This document shows, piece after piece, positions 10,168 through 21,448 of a DNA stretch of 64,000 bases. Every line of letters starts with the position of its first letter. Positions within the stretch are counted from its first letter, which is position 1. Made by a program: the position numbers and the translations under genes. The stretch covers positions 9,917,209 through 9,981,208 of the forward strand of contig NC_090735.1 of the NCBI RefSeq assembly GCF_036898095.1. Direction: 5' to 3'. Below the pieces are notes generated by a model that worked only from the letters and a program-made list of their open reading frames with translations, was not told the origin of the DNA and did no database searches. This DNA comes from Palaemon carinicauda. Its lineage: Eukaryota > Arthropoda > Malacostraca > Decapoda > Palaemonidae.

Positions 10168-10452
10168 ATGGCTAAACCTTCCTCCTTTGAAGAGTCTACA
10201 TCTCAAGATGCTTTGTGTCTCTTTTGGCCATCTTTGGGACTTATGGATCCCCTGTCAAAGGACAGGCTCCTGAAGATTTTGGTGTGTGGGGCTCAGAAGG
10301 AGAGTGTTTTTACTCCTGTTGGGGTTGGCTTCGGCACGGCTCCTTCTATAGCCAACAGGAGGGAGTCCCTTCTGCTCATTCTCTTAACCCCCGGACCTGC
10401 CTCCTCCTCAGTAAATCCTTGCCCATCTGAGGATCTGCGGGGTACCGCTTAG
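10168..10452 (+). pseudogene. Gag fragment of copy F
   Basis: An open stretch whose residues LFWPSLGLMDPLSKDRLLKI correspond to the Gag segment of copy D at about 59950-60020 (LWASFGLQGSPSKEALFDII). Flanking sequence is interrupted. It is a fossil fragment of a structural protein, not a host gene. Confidence 0.5.
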
Positions 10453-11589
10453 GCGAGAGCTCCCTCAGTGCACTCTCCCCTCGGGGCATATGTATTCGCT
10501 GATCTTGCTCAGCGCAAGTTCATCCTCCTGAGCCCACTGACCCTCTGGAGATTTCTGGCAGATGCCCTTGCAAGGGTGTGAGGTTGTCATCGCCTGATAG
10601 TCTATCTCTCTAGGTAGTTCAGAAGTGCCAGCATAATTCGTCTCCAGCGTGCTCTTGCTCTTCGGAGCTGAGCTCTCTGGAGTTAGTGGACGATCACTCT
10701 CTCAATTATCCTGCAGACCAGCGTGTTGCCCAGTGCACCACTGTGGTCTCTCGAGGTTCTCCGAGTGTCCAGCATACATAGGTTTCTTTGTTAGTGAGTC
10801 AGGTGTGATCATCAATGTGCTCACCGGGCTAGGTTGAGAGTGCAGGACGTCATCTGCTTGGGCACCCCACTCACCCACTTGTACCTTGCACATACACAAA
10901 GACTGTTGAGTGTGCTTTACCTGGCGAGGTAGCATCGTGTGCCTGCGCCCCTACGGTTGCACGACCAGCACCGCACCATCCCCCCCTTGGCTCGTACTAG
11001 CCCACAATCAGCAGAGCATGTTTCACCAGAGGGGGTAACCATAGCAGGAAGTATTCTACCCACTGTTACTGGAGCCTCCTTCCCATATCTGTTATGAGGG
11101 CCAAATTGAACTTTGCATTATGATATGCCACTACTTTTTCCTACCCAAAGGCTTTTTTAAGCCTAGAGTTTTGACTACTGTACCATGTAGTTAGAGAAAA
11201 AAATACGAACTAGTATGACCTCCTTCCCTATCATTTGATTCGTTGAAGGGGTCAATTATCTATAGTATTTGATAATTATGAGAAGAGTTTAGACTACTAA
11301 GGATTTGGTTTTCAATTGGGAAACCCTTATACAAGTCTCTATTTTCCTGTTCAAAGACACGAGTACCAGTAGGAGCTCTTGGGGATTGGGGAGACTTTGA
11401 TAGAGTGCTAGAGTACTAGATTTTTGGGAAAACTAGAGTACTAGAGTACTAGATTTTTGGCAAAACTAGATAATTCTACCATTTCTTTAAAAATTACTGC
11501 AGAAGGCTATTTTTTTATATAGCATTAACATCAGGAACAAGAGTCCTTAAGCTTACGGCATTACATAGAGAACAGGAGTTTATCACTAT

Positions 11590-12145
11590 CTCTCCTGGCT
11601 TTCTCCAGATTCTGGCTCCAGGTCCCCTGTTTTTGGCCAAAAACAAAAAGCCTCCTCAGAAGCAGGATCCTCTTTTTATCACAGATTTACTGCCTTTGAA
11701 TGGTAACCTCTGTCCAGTGTCTACCCTCCAATTATATCTGGAGAGATCCATGTTTTCAGAAGGTAGTCTTTTTCAAAATATCCAGACAACAACCCCATTT
11801 CTACAGGCATTATCCATATTCTAATGACTTCCCTTATCAAAAAAGTTCATCATCTCCATCCCTAAAAAAAAAATGATTTCCTCAATGACATTTTTTGCTG
11901 ATATTCAATTTAAGGACATCTAGAGCTTTACAGGTTGGTCTGGGCATAAGGTGTTTACTATAAAACACTATCTAAAACAAATCAAAGCAGTACAACATGC
12001 ATATTTGGTACTTGACATGTTTGTGGTACCTACGAGGAGAACATGGATAGAAGAGGGAGCCTTCAACCAGGTCCCTCAGCAGAAGCACCAGGACAGGTAT
12101 CTAGTTCTTTCCCCAGAGATTTCCCTTGAGGTGAGTGTCTGACTT
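11590..12145 (+). pseudogene. Tyrosine recombinase fragment of copy F
   Basis: Residues FLAKNKKPPQKQDP and LCPVSTLQLYLERSM line up with FLAKNELPSRPWPK and LCPVRALKYYLRRTK of the copy A recombinase. After a break, VFTIKHYLKQIKAVQHAYLV matches the nucleophile region VFASFYLKDVQSLYENCYTL. The order and spacing are as expected, so this is the C-terminal catalytic half of a DIRS recombinase, with frameshifts and loss of the HxxR segment. Confidence 0.65.
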
Positions 12146-12150
12146 TAGCT

Positions 12151-13394
12151 TTTCTTCTTGCCCGTACACACATGAATTGGATGTTTGCTTGATTGTAGGT
12201 GATGATCCTTTATTGTACATGAATCTACTCAATTATTGCTTTGGTATTAAACTTTGGACACCAAACTGCACATTAACCCCCCAAAAATGTTTTTGACAAA
12301 GAAAAAACCTATTTTTGGGGAGATGGTGTGGTGTCTCCAAGACCCTATCTCCTCCCTTGTCCCATTTAGGGGAGTGGGACACATGAGGTTTATTCTGCAT
12401 ACTGAAGATAGTGGCTGGGTACAAGCAACGTGGTCTGGTAGTATTGTCTCCAGTATTAGTATTGTTTTTGGTTGACATACTGTACAGTATTATTGGTTGT
12501 TGGATGAATTTCAGTACTGTATTGCAGGTCCTGTGATGGGTTTAATAGAACCTGAACCCATGGGTCTCCCTAATACACATTGACCCCTTGCTTTGCACAT
12601 TGAGACATGGGCCCTAGACCAGAGAGGATGATATTTCTTTGGTATCATGTTGTAAACCCGTGGCAATTTTTCTCCAGTTCCTCCATGCTTTGACTACACT
12701 TTGTTACTGTTTTCTCAACTTATGATTGAATCTCCTATATGCCCCCTAGATAATAAAATCTTGTACCTCTTTTAAGACCTGTTCTTTCGTTCATTCGTTC
12801 AGATTGCCCGGCTCATACATCCGGGCAGGGGCTCTTGGCACAAGGCACTAGCCCTAAGAGCACACAGAGTGTGCCTCTGGTACAAGCAGCTGCTCCGCAC
12901 CAGGAGTACAGCAGCAGCATGAGTCAAAGATTTTCTTATAAGAATATCTGTAGAGGAACGAAACTTATCTCATGGCAACCAGACTGTACAGGCATAGCCT
13001 CCCAAGACCGGGAAAATAGACACAGCTGCTCAGCCCCAAGATCGTAGCGGCCATTTATACAAACGAGTTTTCTACTCTAATAACTTCTCCAATTCCCCCT
13101 TGATATACATAGCAGGTACAGTGTGTAAATTCTCTTACTGGATGGAGATTTTATAATCCAGAGAAAGTTGGAGACATCTTGTTACATATTGTACAAAGTT
13201 CACTGCTACACCTTTTCCAGAACTGCTATATTCCGCCCCCATGCATGAACAAACCTAACCTTGGGGAATGAGAGAGTTTATCTCCACTCAGATCAGGATT
13301 GTGCATTTACCAACAAAATCTATAAAGTGAAAATACAGTAAAAAAAAGATGATGAAAATATATGGTTATTCACTTTTCCATGATTATTTTGCCT
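12151..13394. other. Intronic sequence with no supported gene
   Basis: About 1.2 kb. The first part may be the 3'UTR of copy F. A GC-richer block at 12800-13050 contains no recognisable domain. I see no terminal repeats, exon-like segment or RNA gene. Confidence 0.4.
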
Positions 13395-13751
13395 GTGATG
13401 GAGAGACAGAAATTGAATGTGTTTGAGATGAAGTGTCTAAGGAGTATGGCTGGTGTATCTCGAGTAGATAGGGTGAGGGAGAGAACGGGTGTAAGAAATG
13501 AGTTAGCGGCTAGAGTGGATATGAATGTGTTGAGGTGGTTTGGCCATGTTGAGAGAATGGAAAATGGTTGTCTGCTAAAAAAGGTGATGAATGCAAGAGT
13601 TGATGGGAGAAGTACAAGAGGAAGGCCAAGGTTTGGGTGGATGGATGGTGTGAAGAAAGCTCTGGGTGATAGGAGGATAGATGTGAGAGAGGCAAGAGAG
13701 CGTGCTAGAAATAGGAATGAATGGCGAGCGATTGTGATGCAGTTCCAGTAG
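13395..13751 (+). pseudogene. Non-LTR reverse transcriptase C-terminal fragment
   Basis: About 118 uninterrupted residues from the end of the polymerase: VFEMKCLRSMAGVSR, LRWFGHVERMENG, GRSTRGRPRFGWMDGV and ARNRNEWRAIV. This pattern is the familiar tail of RTE-like RTs. The catalytic core is absent, so the fragment is inactive despite its open frame. The Met at 13362 lies in unrelated flank and is not a real start. Confidence 0.75.
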
Positions 13752-14030
13752 GCCCTGCTGCTTCCTCCGGTGCCTTAGATGACCGCGGAGGTAGCAGCAG
13801 TAGGGGATTCAGCATTATGAAGCTTCATCTGTGGTGGATAATGTGGGAGGTTGGGCTGTGGCACCCTAGCAGTACCAGCTGAACTCGGTTGAGTCCCTGG
13901 TTAGGCTGAAGGAACGTAGAGAGTAGAGGTCCCCTTTTTGTTTTGTTTCATTGTTGGTGTCGGCTACCCCCCAAAATTGGGGGAAGTGCCTTGGTATATG
14001 TATGTACTGTATGTATGTATTTTGCCTGTT
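13395..14030 (+). mobile_element. 5'-truncated RTE-like non-LTR retrotransposon
   Basis: This fragment carries the extreme C terminus of a non-LTR RT, then a 3'UTR containing a short palindromic block (CCCCCAAAATTGGGGG, about 13968-13983), and ends in a short ATGT-type microsatellite near 14000-14020. Truncation at the 5' side with an intact 3' end is typical of target-primed reverse transcription. Confidence 0.7.
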
Positions 14031-14179
14031 GGTAATTGTCATAGGATGTCAAATGATGTGGGTAATTTAAAGGCTTTAGGAACAAAATTAATTCCACACC
14101 TCATGCCTAACCCAACTGAAGTTAGAAAATAAAGATTATAATAAGGTCAATAATATTTAATAGACAGTAAGTCACATGT

Positions 14180-14400
14180 AAACTATGAAAGGAGACTTAC
14201 AGGTATGTCAACCTGTTCAACAGAGAAGCATATGTGTTAAGTTTGAATTTATGAAATTCCGTTGATTCAACCACCGGATCAGGAAAATCATTCCACAATC
14301 TGATCACAGCTGGAATGTAACCTCTAGAATAATATCTACAGTAGTATTGAGCCTTCTGATTTAAAAGGGAAGGCTTGGAATTAACTGCATATGTAACATA
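14180..14400 (-). pseudogene. CR1/Jockey-like non-LTR RT C-terminal fragment (minus)
   Basis: Read on the minus strand, this gives RGYIPAVIRLWNDFPDPVVE then KFKLNTYASLLNRLTYL, the same protein end as the plus-strand copy at 41270-42035 (RGFIPAVTKLWNDLPNRVVE). It is a short, broken relic inside the FAM174-like intron. Confidence 0.6.
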
Positions 14401-14828
14401 GTACTCCGTAGTGGATGGTACAGTCTCGGAAGATCTAAATATAAAGGATGGTCAGAACTATGAAAATATGTATAAACAGTTGGATATAGGGATTGCTGGT
14501 ACACCTTGCTCTGAAGAAATACACCGTCACACCCGTACTGTATTAAGAGTTCCTGTTTATTTAGCCCCTCCCATCACGTCTGATATCTCTCCCTACATTA
14601 CCTGTTTGGTTACTGGCTGTGAAGTAAGTGTGTGACTGTGTGCACTTCTTCAGAGTGAGGTGTGCCAGGGACTGCAGTGTCCAAATGTACATTATCATGT
14701 ACATTATCAGAAAATACGGTATGTAGATTTTAGTCAATCTTTTATTAGTTTTACCGGTACTGTATTCGTGAACTGTAGATGGCTGAAAGAAATTTAATGA
14801 AACTAATATATGATAGTATGAAAATATT

Positions 14829-15010
14829 TTTTTTAAATATTTAACTTAGCCGGTGAATATATAATAGCTGCTACTCAGCGGCTCGACAGAAAACACACTC
14901 AAAAAACTCGCGAGCGATCGTTATGAAGGTTGCGGGTGTGCCCACCAGCGCCAACTATCGGCCAGATACCACTCTTGCATGTAAACAAACCCTTCAATTC
15001 TTCTCTGTCG
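14829..15010. repeat. Left inverted terminal repeat, copy B
   Basis: About 170 bp that is nearly the reverse complement of 21036-21196. The first 40 bases recur inverted as the first half of the internal complementary region at 20897. The palindrome AGCGATCGCT of the other ITRs is mutated here to AGCGATCGTT. Confidence 0.88.
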
Positions 15011-15411
15011 ACCTTGACGACAAGACGTATCATTACTCGCTGTAGAACCTGGAGTTTTCTCAACATATTTGGTGAAGTACTTCATTTTGGTTTGAGCTTT
15101 CGCAGTGCAGGTGTTTTATCTTCAACTTAAATCTTGAACTCGTTTTTGGATAGATTTAATTTTTGATGACTTTGGATTGTTTTTTGGACTTTATTTTGAC
15201 TTTTAAATGGCCGACCCTTCCCTTAGTACGGAAGTGTGTTTTAGGCTTTTAGCAATTATCTTATCACGTAATAAATTAATTATAGATTTTCCTCTATATA
15301 TTTTATATCTCTACCGCCTTTATTAGGCCTCTTCGATTAGCTTTCCATTTATAATAAACATCAAGATAAATTTTAATGCTTTGTTTATATGCGACCTTTC
15401 CTGAGAGTAGG

Positions 15412-15452
15412 CGGTCCTAACTTGGAAACCGAAGTTAAACAACGTTGAGCCC
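15412..15452 (+). other. 5S rRNA-like internal-promoter segment in DIRS leader (copy B)
   Basis: A 41-bp block containing CCGAAGTTAAACAACGTTGA, which resembles the A-box/intermediate region of animal 5S rRNA, aligned without gaps to the remembered insect sequence. The same block is in copy C at 47408-47448. It is only a fragment: the 5S 5' arm and C box are not evident. Whether it is captured 5S sequence or chance is undecided. Confidence 0.35.
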
Positions 15453-15824
15453 TTTCAATCGTAAATAACTTTTACAGAGCTAATGATTTAAAACTTATTA
15501 AATGAATATTTTTTAGTAGATATTTTATGAAAGATTTTCTTTGAATAGGCTTCGTACTGTTTCAAAGATGAACTAACGTTTAGTTTATTTATGCTACGCA
15601 GTTTGCGCTCTATCGTTACGATAGAGAGAGAGAGTATCACGGTTTCACTTTGCAGAAAGAGTAAATCGATTCTGACGTTTTGTTCATTCTTCTTTCAAAG
15701 CTTAAATGTTTTAAATTCTATTTTAAAGGAACTTTTTAATTGAAAAACCTTTCAGTTTTTTCCTTTGGTCAAATAACCTGTTTATTGACGAAACGTAAGT
15801 GGGCTCTTCTCTTCGGTGCGAAAT

Positions 15825-15828
<4 letters not shown>

Positions 15829-15861
<33 letters not shown>

Positions 15862-15880
15862 CGGAGAGAGAGAGAGGAGA
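15829..15880. repeat. (GA)n microsatellite in copy B leader
   Basis: An imperfect AG run within the 5' leader. The same site in copy C (about 47825-47865) is shorter, so it has changed length since the copies separated. Confidence 0.9.
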
Positions 15881-16299
15881 GAGAACGTTCCAATCTTTAT
15901 TCTCGTCCCAAGCGAGTAACGTTGTTCTCGAGTTACTCTCGTCCCTAGTCTCTGTACGGGGAGAAAGGATAAAACGTTTTTAGTTTTTATTCTCGTCCCA
16001 AGGCACTGTACGGTGAGAGATTGAAAACGTAGTTTTGAATGAACTAGTGTTTAGTCTCTTTCCCAGCCACTGATCTTTTTATCTTAAAATATGTTTACTG
16101 TTTTTTGCTTGTATTAATGTGCTTACATTATACGACTGATTTCGCAATTATAACCTTTTGATGAGGGTAGAATTGCGTGCTTCAGGTAGAAATCAGTTTT
16201 ATTCATACCTAATGTGAATTGTTAAAAAATTCGATTTCAGTGAAATAAGTGCAAAACAGAAAATTGTAGTGATAAAGTGATATTGCGCAAAGTGTTATC

Positions 16300-17895
16300 A
16301 GTGTTGCGACCGAGGGTTCGTCTGTTCGTGCCTGTCGTTCGCCTAGTCCGGGACCTCTTGCAAGCTCCCAAGCCCAGGGGAGAAGTAATGTCGTACGACT
16401 TATGGGTTCGAGAGGCCTTGATCAGCGAACAGACGTTCCCTCTATGGTATCAGGTGTATCTCACCAAGATCACCCCTACCATAAGGCGAGAGAGACGATT
16501 TTCTCCTCGTCATCCGAAGGATTTTCGCATAAGAAACCGTGGAACAAGGTTTCGAGGCCCTTTAAGCGAAAGTCAGTCCTTTCAGGACAGGTCCAGCGTC
16601 CTGGTTTTAGCTATTAGGACAGCTCTGACCCTATGCAGTCATCGGAAGACTGCTCGCCGCCTAAACAAAAGCGTAACACAGGCTCTGAGAGTCTTTTTGT
16701 AGGCAAGGTTTTGCAGTCACAGACGTTACCCTCGTCTCTTACCGCAACCATTCCCGTTGATCCTAAAGGGTTGTACGGCAAGACATGCAGAATAAGCTTG
16801 CCTCTCTTATGGAAGACTATTCTGCCGATAAGGTTCACGTTGATCCTAGCCGTTTATCTCATCGAGATCCTGGCCTTCAGCCGCCCAAACGAACCTTTGT
16901 GCGTCCTGTTGACGTTGGCGTAGCTAAGTCACGTCAGTCACGATATGTAGAGCCTCACTCGATGCGGTCACGTGTTGATTTTCAGCCGCATTTGGACGTT
17001 AGGCCGCTTCCTAATGCTCCTGTTGACGTTCAGGACGTTCGCCAACCAGCGGAGTTGACTTGTTTTGACGCTGAGCGTCAACTACCGCAGTCTAGAGTTG
17101 TTTTGACTGCTCAGACTAGGCAGTCAAAACAGTCTCGAGTTACATGACGTTGCGTCCTGGTCCGCTACTAATGCACCAGTGCGTGTGGACTCTGCTTGTA
17201 AAGCATTGCCACCACGGTAGGTCTCTCCCTTGTTCGAGACTCGGCTATTGTCGGACAAGGTTCCTTCAGATGAGGAAGTTGTTGTTCCCCCTCCTACTGA
17301 TATTCCCTTGAGGACTCTGTCAGACGGAGAGGAGCCTAAAGCTGCTTAGCCCTCTATGGACTTTAAATAAATCATGCTGATTTTTAAGGATCTTTGTCCG
17401 GATCTTTTTGTAACTGCTGCTCCTCGTTCGCCTAAACGTCAGAGTTTACACTAGGCCTAGCTACTTCGAAGCCGTTGTTTTATAAGCTAGTGCTCTCTCG
17501 CTCTTCTAAGAGAGCTTTACGTTTGCTAGGCGACTGGTTTATCACCAGGAGGAGTTTGGGGGAGACAGCCTTTGCTTTCCCTACTTTTAAGCTGGCTTAT
17601 AGAGCGAGTTCCTGCCTCTGCCCAGATAGACTTCTCAAACCTCATAGACTCTCCCTGGCGCCTGGCCATGAGACGCTCCAAGATTTTATGGTCGACTTCA
17701 GAGCTATTTTCGAGCGTTTGAAGTTTTGCTGTACAATTATGTCATGCATAAACAAGGCTTTCAGGCATGGCTCCATTGATCTGACAGCCACGTTCTCTGC
17801 AGGAACAAGTCCCTCAGGGATGGCTCCAATGATCTGGCAGCCATGTCCACTGCAGGAGTACGTAAGAGGCTAGTGCGCTCAATGTGTTCATTGTC
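16300..17895 (+). pseudogene. Gag-like pseudogene of copy B
   Basis: The segment starts directly at the motif corresponding to base 215 of copy A, so the coiled-coil-like N terminus is missing. In-frame stops include TAG at 16616-16618 and TAG at 17347-17349, both also in copy C. Recognisable blocks include FYKLVLSRSSKRALRLLGDW near 17478. The C-terminal basic tail is removed by the deletion that joins Gag to RT near 17890. A 50-bp direct duplication (GGCTCCA...GATCTG) lies at about 17765-17870. It cannot make Gag. Confidence 0.85.
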
Positions 17896-19598
17896 AAGAC
17901 AAACTTCACGATGAAGTCTACCAGGCTGTCTTGACAGCATTTATGGAAGGCGACTGGATGGTCTCTCTCGACCTTCAGGAGGCATACTTCTACATTCCTA
18001 TACACCCGGATTCCCAACCGTTTCTGGGGTTTGTTTACAGGAATGTGGGGTACCAGTTTCGAGCCCTGTGCTTTGGCCTCAGTCCTGCTCCTCTCGTGTT
18101 TACGAGGCACATGAGGAATGTGGCAAAATTCCCTCCATCTATCGGGGATCCGAGCCTCCCTGTACTTGGACGACTGGCTTCTCAGAGCATCGTCCAGTCT
18201 TCGCTGTCTGCAGGATCTACATTGGACGTTGAGTCTGGCCAGGGAGTTGGGACTTTTGGTCAACCTAAAAGTCCCAACTGATCCCATCCCAGATTATTCT
18301 ATATTTGGGGATGGAGATTCGCAGTCCAGTTTTTTTCGGGCTTTTCCGTCTGCCACCGAATAGAACAAGCCCTGCTCGAAGTCCAACTAATGCTGAAAAG
18401 AAAACGTTTGTTCAGTCAGGAGTTGGAACAGTCTCGTAGGGACTCTCTCATCCCTGGAGCAGTTTGTCTCACTAGGGAGACTACACCTTCTGCCTCTCCG
18501 GTTCCATCTAGCCTCTCACTGGAACTAGGACAAGACGTTAGAGACGGTATCATTCCCAGTCTCCGAACCAGTAAAGGCATGCCTGAAATGGTGGGACAGC
18601 AATATCAGTCTGAGAGAGGGATTATCCCTAGCAGTCAAGAACCCAAACCACGTGTTGTTCTCAGACGCGTCGGATTTGGGTTGGGGTGCGACCCTGGACG
18701 GTCGGGAATGCTCGGGTCTGTGGACCTCAAGTCAGAAGAGCATGCACATCAACGGCAAGGAGCTATTAGCAGTCCACTTGGCCTTGATGATATTCGAAAG
18801 CTTCTTCGAAACTAAGTGGTAGAGGTCAACTCAGACAACACCACAACTTTGGCGTACATCTCCAAGCAAGGAGGCACACACTCCTTCACGCTGCTCGAGA
18901 TCGCAAGGGACCTTCTCTTATGGTCAAGAAATCGAGGCATCTCCCTGTTGACGAGATTCATCCAGGGGGACTTGAACGTCTTGGCAGACTGTCTCAGTCG
19001 GAGCGGTCAGGTGATACCCACGGAATGGACCCTCCACAAGGACGTGGGCAAGAGTCTTTGCGCTACTTGGGGTCAACCCACCATAGACCTCTTTGCCTCC
19101 TCGTTGACCAAAAGGTTACCAATCTATTGCTCTCCAGTCCTAGATACAGAAGCAATCCACATAGACGCGTTTCTACTGGATTGGTCTCTTCCGGACTTAT
19201 ATGCATTCCCACCATTCAAGATAGTCAACAAGGTACTGCAGAAGTTCGCCTCTCACGAAGGGACAAGGTTGACGTTTGTTGCTACCCTCTGGCCCGCGAG
19301 AGAGTGGTTCACCGAGGTACTTCAATGGCTGGTAGACTTTCCAAGAAGTCTTCCTCTAAGGGTAGATCTGTTACGTCAGCCCCACGTAAAGAATGTCCAT
19401 CTAAGCCTCCCCGCTCTTCGTCTGACTTCCTTCAGACTATCGAAAGACTCTCAAGAGCTCGAGGCTTTTCGAAGGAGGCAGCCAGTGCGATTGCAAGAGC
19501 GAGGAGAGCTTCTACCATTAGAGTATACCAGTCGAAGTGGGAAGTCTTTTGAGACTGGTGCAAGTCAGCATCTGTGTCCTCGTCCAGTACCTCTGTAG
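17895..19598 (+). pseudogene. RT / RNase H / MTase-like pseudogene of copy B
   Basis: The RT begins just before motif A (DWMVSLDLQEAYF, about 17953) because roughly 650 bp covering the Gag end and RT start are missing relative to copy A. LYLDDWLLRA survives near 18155 but in a shifted frame. From 18816 a 260-codon frame without stops encodes the RNase H C terminus (NSDNTTTLAYISKQ, ADCLSR) and the methyltransferase-like region (DLFASSLTKR, DAFLLDW, YAFPPF). A stop just before 18816 cuts this off from the first half of RNase H. Confidence 0.85.
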
Positions 19599-20501
19599 CC
19601 CAAATCGCAGATTTTCTTTTACATCTGAGAAAGGTTCGCTCCCTTTCAGCTCCCACGATTAAGGGCTACAGGAGCATGTTGGCTTCGGTCTTTCGACATA
19701 GAGGCTTAGATCTTTCCAACAATAAAGATCTCCAAGATCTCCTTAAGTCTTTCGAGACCTCTAAGGAACGTCGTTTGGCAACTCCTGGATGGAACTTAGA
19801 CGTGGTCATAAGGTTCCTCATGTCAGACAGGTTTGAGCCATTACATTCAGCCTCCCTGAAGGATCTCACCCTCAAGACACTTTTCCTAGTGTGCTTGGCT
19901 TCGGCTAAAAGGGTCAGTGAACTTCATGCCTTCAGTAAGAACATCGGTTTTTTCTACAGAAAAAGCCACTTGTTCTCTTCAACTTGGTTTCCTGGCCAAA
20001 AAATGAACTGCCTTCTCGTCCTTGGCCTAAATCTTTTGATATTCCTTGCTTATCAGAGATCGTAGGCAACGAACTGGAAAGAGTGTTATGTCCTGTTAGA
20101 GCTCTTAAGTTCTATTTAGCTCGTACTAAGTCATTACGAGGTAAATCTGAGGCATTATGGTGCTCAGTTAAGAAACCATCATTGCCTATGTCAAAGAATG
20201 CTTTGTCATATTTTATCAGATTTTTTAATACGAGAAGCTCATTCTCACTTGAATGAGAAAGACCGATGTTTGCTTAAGGTTAAGACGCACGAAGTTAGAG
20301 CTATAGCAACCTCCGTGGCCTTCAAGCAAAATAAATCTCTGCAAAGTATTATGGATGCGACTTTTTGAAGAAGCAAGTCAGTGTTCGCGTCATTTTTACT
20401 TAAAAGATGTCCAGACTCTTTACGAGGACTGCTACACACTGGGTCCATTCGTTGCAGCGAGTGCAGTAGTGGGTGAGGGTTCTACCACTACATTACCCTA
20501 A
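19400..20501 (+). pseudogene. Tyrosine recombinase pseudogene of copy B
   Basis: Collinear with the copy A recombinase. The N-terminal half is fairly intact (SAPTIKGYRSMLASVFRHRG; ASAKRVSELHAFS with the box I Arg). A stop follows VYQSKWEVF at 19550. Frameshifts lie near 19950 and 20225, the conserved Trp after ATF is TGA at about 20366, and an extra T disrupts the frame before the nucleophile near 20395. The stop corresponding to copy A is at 20499-20501. Confidence 0.85.
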
Positions 20502-20896
20502 TTCCAATATCCTTTTTAATCTGTCTCTTGAAATGTTTTTTAATATTGTTTTTTGGGTTGTACGGAAGGCTAAGAAGCCTTTCGCATCCTTGTTGATTTG
20601 GCGGGTGGTCAAAGTCATTTCTTGAGAGCGCCCAGATTAGGGGTTTGATGAGGTCCTGTTAGTATGGGTTGCAACCCTTTATACTTCAGCTCCTGGGAGT
20701 CTTTCAGCATCCTAAGAGGATCGCTGGGCTTCGTGAGGAAGACAGACTTACAAGGCAGAGTAATCGTCTAAGTCAACTTCCTTACCAGGTACCTATATAT
20801 TTTGGTTTTGTTATATTGATAACGGTCAAAAACTCTTAGCTTATACGCTGTAAACTTAATTAACTCTGGTCTCTACCCACCGCCTTGGGTGTGAAT

Positions 20897-20991
20897 CAGC
20901 TATTATATATTCACCGGCTAAGTTAAATATTTAAAAATGATATTTTAATTATAAAATAAATTTTTGAATATACTTACCCGGTGAATATATA
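20897..20991. repeat. Internal complementary region, copy B
   Basis: The first 40 bases are the reverse complement of the element's left end (14829-14870). The rest is the reverse complement of its right end (about 21178-21232). The junction of the two halves is therefore the circle junction of the element. Confidence 0.9.
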
Positions 20992-21035
20992 AATTAAAGG
21001 CCCTCCCTTCCTCCCCAATAGAGACGCAGCGGGAC

Positions 21036-21232
21036 GAGAAGAATTGAAGGGTTTGTTTACATGCAAGAGTGGTATCTGGCCGATAGTTGGCACTGGTGGG
21101 CACACCCGCAACCTTCATAGCGATCGCTCGCGAGTTTTTTGAGTGTGTTTTCTGTCGAGCTGCTGAGTAGCAGCTATTATATATTCACCGGGTAAGTATA
21201 TTCAAAAATTTATTTTATAATTAAAATATCAT
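21036..21232. repeat. Right inverted terminal repeat, copy B
   Basis: Inverted partner of 14829-15010. It carries the intact AGCGATCGCT palindrome (about 21118) and ends in the GGGTAAGTATATTCAAAAAT block conserved with copies A and C. Confidence 0.88.
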
Positions 21233-21312
21233 GTTTCATGTTAGTAATGGTAATGTAAAGACCATAAAATATTTTTTTTTGGGGGGGCTAAATCTTGTAT
21301 TTTATTTTGCAG

Positions 21313-21448
21313 GTTCAGAAGAAAACGAGCTACAAGAAAATACCGTGTCCTGTCACATACAGATGAACAGGAAATGTTTCCTCTAGCTGCAGATGATGGC
21401 GATGATGAAGAAATATTTAATGCTGCAGATCACCAGACTCTTAAATGA
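21313..21448 (+). CDS. FAM174-like membrane protein, last exon
   Basis: Follows a TTTTATTTTGCAG acceptor and completes the Arg codon split with exon 9268-9412. It encodes FRRKRATRKYRVL, then an acidic tail (EMFPLAADDGDDEEIF), ending in HQTLK and TGA at 21446-21448. The basic juxtamembrane block, the RKYRVL motif and the Pro-Leu plus Asp/Glu-rich end match the FAM174 cytoplasmic tail in order and spacing (RRRNRKTRRYGVL and EQDDEDDD in the human protein, from memory). With the preceding exon this gives about 91 residues of a protein usually near 150-190, so the N-terminal signal and ectodomain exon is missing from this annotation. The A/T-rich 3'UTR follows. Confidence 0.78.

Larger units (their letters stand above)
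9790..12150 (+). mobile_element. Decayed family-2 DIRS-like element, copy F
   Basis: The stretch at 9825-10015 aligns by eye with the leader and Gag N terminus of copy D (CAACATGCAGATTTGTCC, CCCTATGTGCAGAGGGTG). The segment at 10168-10450 matches D Gag (LCLFWPSLGLMDPLSKDRLLKIL against LLQLWASFGLQGSPSKEALFDII). The segment at 11590-12145 is a tyrosine recombinase remnant. RT and RNase H are not seen, so the middle is deleted. Terminal repeats were not identified; limits are approximate. Confidence 0.6.
14829..21232 (+). mobile_element. DIRS-like retrotransposon, copy B (full length, defective)
   Basis: A 6.4-kb element with both inverted terminal repeats (14829-15010 and 21036-21232), an internal complementary region (20897-20991), a 1.25-kb leader and three ruined ORFs in the copy A order. 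It shares premature stops and two internal deletions with copy C at 46834-53218. It sits in the last intron of the FAM174-like gene, in the same orientation. No target duplication is visible, as expected for tyrosine-recombinase integration. Confidence 0.93.
9413..21312 (+). other. Last intron of the FAM174-like gene, filled with transposable elements
   Basis: GT...AG intron of 11.9 kb between phase-matched exons (the split codon is AG|G, Arg). It contains decayed DIRS copy F, an RTE-like 3' end, a minus-strand non-LTR fragment and full-length DIRS copy B. Copy B alone accounts for more than half of it. Its right end stops 80 bp before the acceptor, close to where branch point and polypyrimidine signals would sit. 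Confidence 0.7.

Noticed and set aside
15412..15452. A 5S rRNA gene
   Set aside because: Only a segment around the A box is similar; the ends of 5S rRNA and the terminator are not present.
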